Assembly (NCBI GenBank): GCA_016934645.1
Contig: JAFGSL010000288.1
Location: 1 to 31,994, forward strand
DNA: 31,994 bases
Origin: Anaerolineae bacterium
GTDB taxonomy: Bacteria > Chloroflexota > Anaerolineae > B4-G1 > SLSP01
Reading direction: 5' to 3'
This document shows, in pieces, positions 22,594 through 28,816 of this stretch. A program made the translations under genes and the position numbers. Positions within the stretch are counted from its first letter, which is position 1. Each line of letters begins with the position of its first letter. Below the pieces are notes generated by a model. The model did not search any database and was not told the origin of the DNA. It saw nothing but the letters and a program-made list of their open reading frames with translations.

Positions 22594-25181
22594 ACGATAT
22601 CAAAGCCGTGACCGCTTCAGCAGTTCAGAAAACCACTGATGTAACGAGGAGACCTCCTCCCGTTGCCCTGTACGTCATCCTGGTTGCTTTCACCGTGCTA
22701 GGGCTGCTTTACAGCGCCTTCGTCCCCATCTTCGAAGCCTCCGACGAAGTGTGGCACTATCCGATGGTCGAACATCTGGCTCGCACCTGGATCCTGCCGG
22801 TGCAGCCGCTCGAACCGGGCGCATCCAGTGGCCCGTGGCGCCAGGAAGCCAGCCAGCCGCCGCTCTACTACGCGCTGGCTGCCGCACTCACCACCTGGAT
22901 CGACACTTCACCCACGGCGTCCCCTTATGATCTGGACACCGTCCGCCACCTCAACCCGCACGTGGCTGCCGGCGAGGTCATGCCCGACAGCAGCAATCCC
23001 AATCTGGTCGTCCACAACCCGGCGCTGGAACGTCTCCCCTGGCGCGGCGTGGTGCTGGCCATTCACATTGTGCGAATTTTCTCCGTACTCCTGGGGACGT
23101 GGGCCGTCTACCTCACCTGGGCGCTTGTCTGCGAATTGTTCCCTGAACAGCCACAACTCGCCCTAATCGCTGCCGCCATCCACGCCTTCACGCCGATGTA
23201 CCTGTTCGTCAGTGCTTCGGTGAACAACGACAACCTGGTCATTCCGCTGTGCTCGCTGGCGTTATTGATGATGATTCGGCTGGTAAAGGGGCAAGAGGCA
23301 AGAGGCAAGGGGCAAGAAGCAAGAGGCAAGAATCATGAATCATGCATCCTGCGTCATTTTCTGTTGGGTGTAGCGATTGGATTGGGGTTACTGACGAAGG
23401 CAAGTGCGATTGCCCTGTTGCCGTTTGCTGTAGCAACGATTGCCTGGGGAACGTGGCAGAATCTCAAATGGCGAATGGGCGAATCAGCGAATGAACGAAT
23501 GGGCGAATTGGAAATCACGCATCACGCTCCCTTACTCCCTACTCCTTACTCCTTACTCCCCAAAATCACGTTTCACGCCCTACGCAACCTTATCCTCATC
23601 CTCCTGCCCGCGCTTGCCATCTCCGGCTGGTGGTTCTACAGGAACTTTCAGCTTTACGGTGACTGGCTGGGACTGAACGCTTTCTACGCCGTCCTCGGCA
23701 CGCGCGACGTGACCGCAGACCTGGCGCAACTGTGGGCCGAGCGGTTCGCCTTCGCCGCCGGGTATTGGGGCAACTTCGGCGGCCTCAACGTGCCGATGCC
23801 GAGGTGGATTTACACCGTGCTCAATCTCTTCGCCATCCTCGCGGGGATTAATTTGGTTGTGGGTTTTGGGTTGTGGGTGGTTAATCCGAAGTTGAAAGTT
23901 GAAAGTTCAAAGTTGAAAGTTCCGAGTTCAAGCAGCGATTTGCCGCCGTCCCCAACCCCCAGATACCAATCCCCGATTACCACTCTCTGGCCTTTTGCCT
24001 GGGACGAACTGACTGCGGCGCGGGCGTTGGCATGGGCGTGGCCTGTCGCCGTTTTCGTCTCATGGATTCGCTGGGCGACGATCACCTGGTCTTCGCAGGG
24101 CCGCCTCATCTTCTCCGCGATACCGATGTGGTCGCTGGCGTTGGCACTGCCAATAACGAATTACGAATTACGAATCACAAACAGCACCCTATCGAGAGTC
24201 ATTCGTCATTCGCTATTCGCTATTCGCTATTCGCTACCCACCTTCCTCTTCGCTCTCTGCCTGATCGCCTTGCCTGTGTGGATCGTCCCGGCGTACGCGC
24301 CACCGCGAGCGACACGCGACACGCTGACCACCCCACCCTTGCGCACGGACTTCGGCAACGTGCTGCGGTTGACTGGGTTCCAGATCGACCGGCGCAGCAC
24401 CATTCCCGGAGACACCGTTGGTCTGACACTGCAATGGATGGCGCTCGCGCCCACTACCGCCGACCACAGCCTCTTTATCCACGTTTTAGGTGAAGATGAA
24501 CGCATCATCGCGCAGCGCGACACGTTCCCCGGACGCGGCCTGCTTTCGACGACGTGGTTGGAACCGGGTCACACCTGGATCGAGCACTACGAAATCGCTA
24601 TCTCCCCGCTGGCCTACGCGCCCGACAGTCTGGCCTTTGCCGTGGGGATGTACGGGACCGCCACAGGTACGCGGTTGCCGTTGCAAGCTGATCCCCCGTT
24701 CACAGTTATGCCCACGGGGGACATCGTGACCTTCGGCGACGTGTGGTTAAGTGAGGCGGCAGAATCGACAGAGGTGTTTTTCGGCAAAGGCATCGTGCTT
24801 ACCGACTATGATCTGAGCGACGTGATTGTGCCGCGCGGAGAGACACTTCAAGCGACACTACACTGGCGCTGCGCGGCGTCCATTGACGGCGATTACACCA
24901 TTTCCGTGCAGCTTATCGACGCGCAATGGAACAAGGCCGCCCAATCCGATGCCTGGCCACTCGACGGCGCAGCGCCGACATCCTCGTGGCAGGTGGGACA
25001 GACCATCGACGAGCCGCGCGCGCTCAACATCGCCGCCGACGTCACACCGGGCGTCTACAACCTGCAACTGGCAATCTACCACGTGAACGCCGAAGGTGAA
25101 CTGGAACATCTGCCCATCGTATGGGAAAAGGGCCAAATGCCCGCCAAAACCGTCGTTCTAACACGGGTGCGGGTGGAATGA
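22590..25181 (+). CDS. GT-C-type membrane glycosyltransferase-like protein carrying four in-frame tandem-repeat insertions
   Basis: 863 aa from GTG, in a 4-nt overlap with the preceding stop. The first loop after helix 1 has FEASDEVWHYPMVEHLA and later QEASQPPLYYALAA, the acidic and PPLYY motifs of ArnT/PMT-like GT-C enzymes. Hydrophobic helices run to about residue 570. Two copies of a beta-sandwich follow: PGDTVGLTLQW from about 605 and RGETLQATLHW from about 749, matching the C-terminus of the divergent protein at 18464. Four stretches of short tandem repeats (about residues 233-256, 294-330, 422-467, 521-549) interrupt membrane or loop regions without breaking the frame. They give odd peptides such as GQEARGKGQEARGK and FAIRYS. 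Likely an extracytoplasmic sugar-transfer enzyme working with the GT4 protein; function may be affected by the insertions. Confidence 0.85.
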   Translation: MNDIKAVTASAVQKTTDVTRRPPPVALYVILVAFTVLGLLYSAFVPIFEASDEVWHYPMVEHLARTWILPVQPLEPGASSGPWRQEASQPPLYYALAAALTTWIDTSPTASPYDLDTVRHLNPHVAAGEVMPDSSNPNLVVHNPALERLPWRGVVLAIHIVRIFSVLLGTWAVYLTWALVCELFPEQPQLALIAAAIHAFTPMYLFVSASVNNDNLVIPLCSLALLMMIRLVKGQEARGKGQEARGKNHESCILRHFLLGVAIGLGLLTKASAIALLPFAVATIAWGTWQNLKWRMGESANERMGELEITHHAPLLPTPYSLLPKITFHALRNLILILLPALAISGWWFYRNFQLYGDWLGLNAFYAVLGTRDVTADLAQLWAERFAFAAGYWGNFGGLNVPMPRWIYTVLNLFAILAGINLVVGFGLWVVNPKLKVESSKLKVPSSSSDLPPSPTPRYQSPITTLWPFAWDELTAARALAWAWPVAVFVSWIRWATITWSSQGRLIFSAIPMWSLALALPITNYELRITNSTLSRVIRHSLFAIRYSLPTFLFALCLIALPVWIVPAYAPPRATRDTLTTPPLRTDFGNVLRLTGFQIDRRSTIPGDTVGLTLQWMALAPTTADHSLFIHVLGEDERIIAQRDTFPGRGLLSTTWLEPGHTWIEHYEIAISPLAYAPDSLAFAVGMYGTATGTRLPLQADPPFTVMPTGDIVTFGDVWLSEAAESTEVFFGKGIVLTDYDLSDVIVPRGETLQATLHWRCAASIDGDYTISVQLIDAQWNKAAQSDAWPLDGAAPTSSWQVGQTIDEPRALNIAADVTPGVYNLQLAIYHVNAEGELEHLPIVWEKGQMPAKTVVLTRVRVE
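23286..23355 (+). repeat. Tandem repeat insertion 1 in the GT-C gene (GGCAAGA-type heptamers)
   Basis: About six copies of a 7-nt unit close to GGCAAGA, then AATCATGAATCATGCATC. Translated as a hydrophilic stretch between two membrane helices. Confidence 0.85.
23469..23578 (+). repeat. Tandem repeat insertion 2 (GAATGGGC / ATCACGC / TACTCCC units)
   Basis: Three unit types follow each other: GCGAATG-like copies, GAAATCACGCATCACGC, then four or five copies near TTACTCC, closed by AAAATCACGTTTCACGC. All are read in frame. Confidence 0.85.
23854..23990 (+). repeat. Tandem repeat insertion 3 (GGTTGTGGGTT and AAGTTGA units)
   Basis: GGTTGTGGGTTTTGGGTTGT-type repeats precede four copies of a 7-nt unit near GTTGAAA, then CCCCCAGATACCAATCCCC. 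The encoded peptide includes KLKVESSKLKVPSSSS. Confidence 0.8.
24152..24236 (+). repeat. Tandem repeat insertion 4 with inverted arms (CGAATTA and ATTCGCT units)
   Basis: CGAATTA repeats (24157-24175) and ATTCGCT repeats (24201-24235) are near reverse complements, 16 of 19 positions over the first arm, so the insertion could fold as a long hairpin. The frame stays open through both. Confidence 0.85.
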
Positions 25182-25223
25182 AAAAACGGGCACGGTCAGG
25201 AGACCAGCCCGAGCGTAAGCTTT

Positions 25224-25308
25224 CTGACAGGATTTACAGGATCAACAGGATGAAATGGACTACCTGATTTGTTAAGCCTTATCCTGAAAATCTTGTCAAT
25301 CCTGTCAG
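25224..25308. repeat. Long imperfect inverted repeat between convergent genes
   Basis: Arms of about 30 nt (CTGACAGGATTTACAGGATC... at 25224 and its counterpart ending ...AATCCTGTCAG at 25308) pair with a few mismatches. The left arm is built from three ACAGGAT units with 9-nt period. It fills most of the 161-nt gap between the GT-C gene and the convergent PHP gene and may end both transcripts. I recall similar ACAGGATT repeats in other bacteria; not checked. Confidence 0.7.
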
Positions 25309-25342
25309 ATAGAGAAAAACCACATAACAACCATACTTGTAC

Positions 25343-27919
25343 TCAGTGATGCGCCGGGTGATCCTCCACCGGGGTGTGATTGTGGTAATAGCCGAGGCGG
25401 TGCATGCGATTATGCAGGCTGCGATGGGCCGATTCCAACACCAGGCGCATCCGCTTGTACGCACGATCCTCCGCGCGCGTGCCCACGGTATCCAGGTAGG
25501 CCAGTGCACCCTCGATCTGTTCCAGGATCGTGACGGCATCCGCCGCCGCGAGCATCTGCGAACCCTCGACGTCTACCATCACCGTCGACGAATGCGCGGC
25601 GATGATCTCCGGCTTGTCAGCATAGTGACCGCGCACCAACAGCGCTAACCACGAGCTGCGGTCGATCTTGACCGACCACGAGCCGCTGAGCGGCGTCCCG
25701 GACGCTTGCCCCGCATCGACCGCCACGCTCTCGCGGATTTCGCCGTTGACCACCAACTCCACGCGCGATACCGGCACTGTGACACTGGCAACCTGCCAGA
25801 CCACATCGACCGTGCCACCATTCGACGTCATCGGGATGCGGCTGCCCATCGGCTTGCCATCGACGGCGAATTCTAGCAGCGGCCCGTAAGTGACGAAGGT
25901 TTCGGCGCGGCGGACGGCGTCCATCCACGCATCGTAGGTGAACGGCTGTCTCGCCGGGACGTGCGCGTACGTGCGTACCGTCCCCACCGCCGTATCCGCC
26001 GACATCTTGTCCGTCCCGCCCACCGCCGGGACCAGATAGCCGCAGTTCAGGTAGCGGTACCAGTCCGACAAGCTGTACGGGTTGATGCCGCCGTATAGAT
26101 TGCCCCAGGATGTCATCTCCACAGCGTCGATGTCGCCGCTGATAATGCTCGCAGCGTGTTCGGCCCTCGGGTTGGGGAAGTGCGGCAGCACCACAAGACC
26201 GCCCTGCCGTTTGCACTGCCGCGCCCACTCGGTGAGCAGGATTTCGATGGGATCGCCGATGGCGGACTCGTCCGGTCCGCCCGTCGTCATCGGCGCGATG
26301 ATCCCGCCGCGATAACCCAGCAGTGAGATGTGGCCCATCACGTGCTGACGGTTCTCCGTCCCCACGCGGACGAGGTACTCACCGTCGCCGCCATTTTCAC
26401 GGCTCCCCCAGGTGTTCTTGCCGTCGAAATCGCCGACGTTGGTCATCAACTCGCCCCACTGGCTCGCCAGCAGGTTGACGACGTTGACGCCTTCGCCTGC
26501 GCCTTCCAGCAGCGCCGACATCGGCGAGAGGAAGTGGACGTGGGTATCCGCCGTCACCCAGCCCTTCTCGCGCCAGGGCAGCACTTTCTCGATTTCGATT
26601 TCGATCTCGGTCGTCTCGGCCGTCACCCCGATGACTTTTCGCACCGGGCGGATTTCGAAACCCTTCGAGACCTCAATATACACTCTGCTCATCGGCAGGT
26701 CGATGATCGTCTCGCCGGTAATGTACGTACACTGGTGAAGGCCCCGGTGCGCAAAATCGACGCTGTAATCCTCAAACCACGACGGGTTGATGATGCGGTG
26801 GCGATCCACCGGCGCGAGGTATTCGCCCGCCTCCCCGTGGATGTGCAACTTGACGGCAACAAGCTTGCCGCTGTCCTTTTCGACGACTTTGAGATTGACA
26901 CGCTGGGTGGCAGGGGCGACAGACCCCAAGAGACCTGTCAGGTTTTCCAAACCTGACAGGTCTGCAACCGGAACTACCCGACCATCCCATAGATGGAAAT
27001 TCGCGTCGGGATGCGCCGTGTACTCGATCAACACCTCGCACTCCGACATCTCTGGAACCTGATTGTTGTACGAATCACCCCACGTCGCGTTTGGATACAC
27101 CAGACGCGGCGACGCCGAGATCACCTGGCCCATATCGAGCTGTATCTGCGCCAGCAAGCCTTCGTTGTTCAGTTCCGGTGCGAATTCCACACCTTCCGGC
27201 AGTACAAGCAGCGCCTTCCGCCGTGACAGCCACCGCAGGGGTTGATCCGTCGCGCTCCCCGCCGAAATCGCCGAGACGACCACAGTCCCGGCCACCGGCT
27301 CGATGCGCACACCGACCACCGCTTTTTCAGAATGCGGGTTCTCCCACGCCCACAGCCAATTCACCCACGGGCCTTCATCGCCTGCCGCCGCGCGCGTCTG
27401 CTTCCAGCCCCACCCGTCGCTCAACTGCTCGTGCGGCGCGCGCAATGGATGCGGTTTGTGGTGCGCCACCGCCTGGAAGCAGTTCTCGCCCCACCCGCGC
27501 CGGAACGTACCCAGGTGGTGGCGACGGCGGATCTCTACCCGCGCCTCCGCGCCGTCCTCGTAGAGCAGTACATAATTGGCGGCGTGCTCGTTGAGCTGCC
27601 CGGCGCCGCGCGTCGGGGAGATGAAACCGGTAGCATCACGCTCAAGCGGTCGCACGTCCGACGTATGCATAAAGACAAACCAACGCGCCTGCGTCGGCGG
27701 TAGGGCCACTGAGACGGGTACGTCGCTGACGACTACGACCTTGCCAACTTCGAAAGGGATGCCCCAGGCGACGCACTCGCCACCCGGTGCGTGCTGCACA
27801 GCCGCTGCCATCTCAGTGGAGATTGCAGTGCTTTCTGACAAATCATCCAAATGGATATGACCCGCAAAGGGGACTGGCCTGAAATTCGGAGAAATGGGAC
27901 CATCGGTGATTGGTTTCAT
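25343..27919 (-). CDS. CehA/McbA-type PHP-domain metalloprotein
   Basis: 858 aa from 27919 (MKPITDGPISPNF), where GGAGGAG lies 7 nt upstream; the ATG ten codons earlier has no ribosome site. N-terminal half (1-445) is beta-rich, with no catalytic motif I recognise. The PHP-type domain starts at DTHVHFLSP (D458, H460, H462) and continues with VLPHFPNPRAEH, WGNLYGG and VGGTDKMSAD. That is the metal-binding pattern of the CehA/McbA family, named for carbaryl hydrolases. A C-terminal beta-domain (about 690-800) and a helical His-rich tail (HNRMHRLGYYHNHTPVEDHPAHH) follow. The substrate is not deducible; most family members are uncharacterised. A perfect 33-bp palindrome (26931-26963) is translated in frame as DLSGLENLTGLL at about 319-330. 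No signal peptide is visible. Confidence 0.88.
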   Translation of the reverse strand: MKPITDGPISPNFRPVPFAGHIHLDDLSESTAISTEMAAAVQHAPGGECVAWGIPFEVGKVVVVSDVPVSVALPPTQARWFVFMHTSDVRPLERDATGFISPTRGAGQLNEHAANYVLLYEDGAEARVEIRRRHHLGTFRRGWGENCFQAVAHHKPHPLRAPHEQLSDGWGWKQTRAAAGDEGPWVNWLWAWENPHSEKAVVGVRIEPVAGTVVVSAISAGSATDQPLRWLSRRKALLVLPEGVEFAPELNNEGLLAQIQLDMGQVISASPRLVYPNATWGDSYNNQVPEMSECEVLIEYTAHPDANFHLWDGRVVPVADLSGLENLTGLLGSVAPATQRVNLKVVEKDSGKLVAVKLHIHGEAGEYLAPVDRHRIINPSWFEDYSVDFAHRGLHQCTYITGETIIDLPMSRVYIEVSKGFEIRPVRKVIGVTAETTEIEIEIEKVLPWREKGWVTADTHVHFLSPMSALLEGAGEGVNVVNLLASQWGELMTNVGDFDGKNTWGSRENGGDGEYLVRVGTENRQHVMGHISLLGYRGGIIAPMTTGGPDESAIGDPIEILLTEWARQCKRQGGLVVLPHFPNPRAEHAASIISGDIDAVEMTSWGNLYGGINPYSLSDWYRYLNCGYLVPAVGGTDKMSADTAVGTVRTYAHVPARQPFTYDAWMDAVRRAETFVTYGPLLEFAVDGKPMGSRIPMTSNGGTVDVVWQVASVTVPVSRVELVVNGEIRESVAVDAGQASGTPLSGSWSVKIDRSSWLALLVRGHYADKPEIIAAHSSTVMVDVEGSQMLAAADAVTILEQIEGALAYLDTVGTRAEDRAYKRMRLVLESAHRSLHNRMHRLGYYHNHTPVEDHPAHH
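26931..26963. repeat. Perfect palindrome translated inside the CehA/McbA-type gene
   Basis: AGACCTGTCAGGTTT, TCC, AAACCTGACAGGTCT: 15-bp perfect arms, 33 bp in all (11 codons). The same arm sequence forms the intergenic palindrome at 4220-4253. Confidence 0.9.
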
Positions 27920-27950
27920 AGGTATACTCCTCCAGAAGTACGCATGCATT

Positions 27951-27999
27951 GGAACGCCAGCATCTTGCTGGCATCATGCCGTCAAGATGACGGCGTTCC
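27951..27999. repeat. Inverted pair of REP hairpins at the 3' end of the transposase gene
   Basis: GGAACGCC opens the plus-strand unit (27951-27972: stem GCCAGCA, loop TCT). A mirror unit on minus (27978-27999: stem GCCGTCA, loop TCT read on minus) closes with the same GGAACGCC. The second hairpin supplies the last codons and the stop of the transposase. Confidence 0.9.
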
Positions 28000-28623
28000 G
28001 TTATTTTCCCAGAATCTTGCGCTGCTGAAAGGCCAGTCGGTAGGATCACTGACCAAACCGGCTTTGACAGGGTTATTGTGAATGTAATTGACCACTGCCC
28101 AAAAATGTTGTTCGTCACGAATATAACGGTCGAAGTAGTCCCGATACCAAAATTGTCCTGTGCGCCCCAAAATATGGTTGGCTTGCTTGGCCGTATAGGA
28201 CTTCCACGATTGGATGACGTCAAATAGGGGATACCCTTCAAACGTCTCGATTAAGGTGTGGACATGATTGGGCATCACCACCCACGCGATTTGACGGTAA
28301 TGTTTTCCATCAAAGTACAACAGCGCGTTCTCCACCATGCCGCCAATCCGCGGATCGCGCAAGGCGCACGCGCCATAGCCGGCGTTCAAGTATTCCTCAA
28401 CCCGTGCGCGTTTGGCGGGGTTTTGCGTCAGATCAGGATCCTCCAGCAATGCGGCAACGACGTGGGCAGGAAGGGAATCCGCCAGATGAAAAGTGATACC
28501 TTGAAGCAGGCCGGGGCTGTCGAAGTGCGGGAGGTAGCCGCGCGAGTACCAGCCCTTGTGCGGGGATTGTGGCTCTCCGCCCTGGTGCTGCGGGCGAGAC
28601 GCCCGCGTTCCGGTTACAGACAT
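27982..28623 (-). CDS. REP-associated tyrosine transposase (RAYT, Y1_Tnp / IS200-like)
   Basis: 213 aa from ATG 28623. Core family features: GWYSRGYLPHFDSPGLLQGITFHLADSLP at the start of the recognisable domain, then VMPNHVHTLIE with the HUH pair H120/H122, and YRDYFDRYIRDEQHFWAVVNYIHNNPVKAGLV with a candidate catalytic tyrosine at Y167. These proteins nick single-stranded REP hairpins and are thought to spread them. The first about 22 residues (TGTRASRPQHQGGE) are encoded by REP sequence, and the C-terminus (NNGTPSS) by another REP, so the true start is uncertain; no downstream ATG is available before the domain. It appears intact and may be active. Confidence 0.93.
   Translation of the reverse strand: MSVTGTRASRPQHQGGEPQSPHKGWYSRGYLPHFDSPGLLQGITFHLADSLPAHVVAALLEDPDLTQNPAKRARVEEYLNAGYGACALRDPRIGGMVENALLYFDGKHYRQIAWVVMPNHVHTLIETFEGYPLFDVIQSWKSYTAKQANHILGRTGQFWYRDYFDRYIRDEQHFWAVVNYIHNNPVKAGLVSDPTDWPFSSARFWENNGTPSS
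28590..28611 (-). repeat. REP hairpin at the 5' side of the transposase gene
   Basis: On minus: GGAAC, stem GCGGGCG, loop TCT, stem CGCCCGC. It has the same head and loop as the two REP units at the 3' end but a different stem. Confidence 0.85.
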
Positions 28624-28637
28624 TTTGCAGTCTCCGG

Positions 28638-28733
28638 CTATTTGCGTTTACCGTCCTTGCGCACCTGGCGAAACGCGGTATAGAAGGCGCCAAAGTCGTA
28701 GAGCTGTGGGTACAGATTTTTGTATGTTTTCAT
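28638..28733 (-). pseudogene. N-terminal fragment of a DGR-type reverse transcriptase
   Basis: A 31-codon ORF, MKTYKNLYPQLYDFGAFYTA continuing FRQVRKDGKRK then TAG. It matches, from memory, the N-terminus typical of diversity-generating-retroelement reverse transcriptases (Lys-rich start, NLYP/NL..., aromatic YDF, then A-R--RKGKR). The catalytic palm, including YxDD, is absent, and nothing like it occurs elsewhere in the window. AGGA lies 5 nt before the ATG, and the gene begins 83 nt downstream of a protein with an FGE/C-type-lectin-fold C-terminus, the classic DGR target. The frame ends exactly where REP/RAYT sequence begins, pointing to truncation by insertion. It could also be a chance short ORF, but length, position and composition argue against that. 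Confidence 0.6.
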
Positions 28734-28751
28734 CGTTTCCTAAAACCCCAG

Positions 28752-28780
28752 TTGTGGAAGGAGGAAACCCCCTTCCACAA
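28752..28780 (-). other. Hairpin after the FGE-domain gene; candidate DGR target hairpin or terminator
   Basis: TTGTGGAAGG (28752-28761) and CCTTCCACAA (28771-28780) form a perfect 10-bp stem. After one mismatch the stem continues two more pairs to an AAA loop. It is 37 nt beyond the stop. In the Bordetella phage DGR a hairpin just downstream of the variable region promotes homing. There is no U tract, so terminator function is less likely. Confidence 0.6.
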
Positions 28781-28816
28781 ACCCCATCTCCCTTCAGTAG
28801 TTCAAAAACCAGAAAA

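Larger units (their letters stand above)
27951..28640 (-). mobile_element. REP-flanked RAYT unit
   Basis: The unit comprises a Y1 transposase gene with a pair of REP hairpins at its 3' end (27951-27999) and one near its 5' end (28590-28611). The right boundary is inferred near 28640, where the reverse-transcriptase reading frame ends abruptly. No target duplication is visible. Confidence 0.6.

Noticed and set aside
23286..24236. CRISPR-like repeats in the GT-C gene
   Set aside because: The repeat units are 7-8 nt and directly adjacent, with no spacers of uniform length and no cas genes, and they are translated within an open frame.
28433..28693. An 86-codon minus-strand frame overlapping the transposase and the RT fragment
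   Set aside because: It is out of frame with both recognisable peptides and consists of Arg/Pro-rich shadow sequence.
28640..28816. Template repeat (TR) for the candidate variable region
   Set aside because: I looked for a second copy of the TTTCGGTGTGTG end or the GTGCGGCTTATCGC framework on both strands and saw none. The 83-nt gap between the two genes is too short to hold one along with the hairpin.
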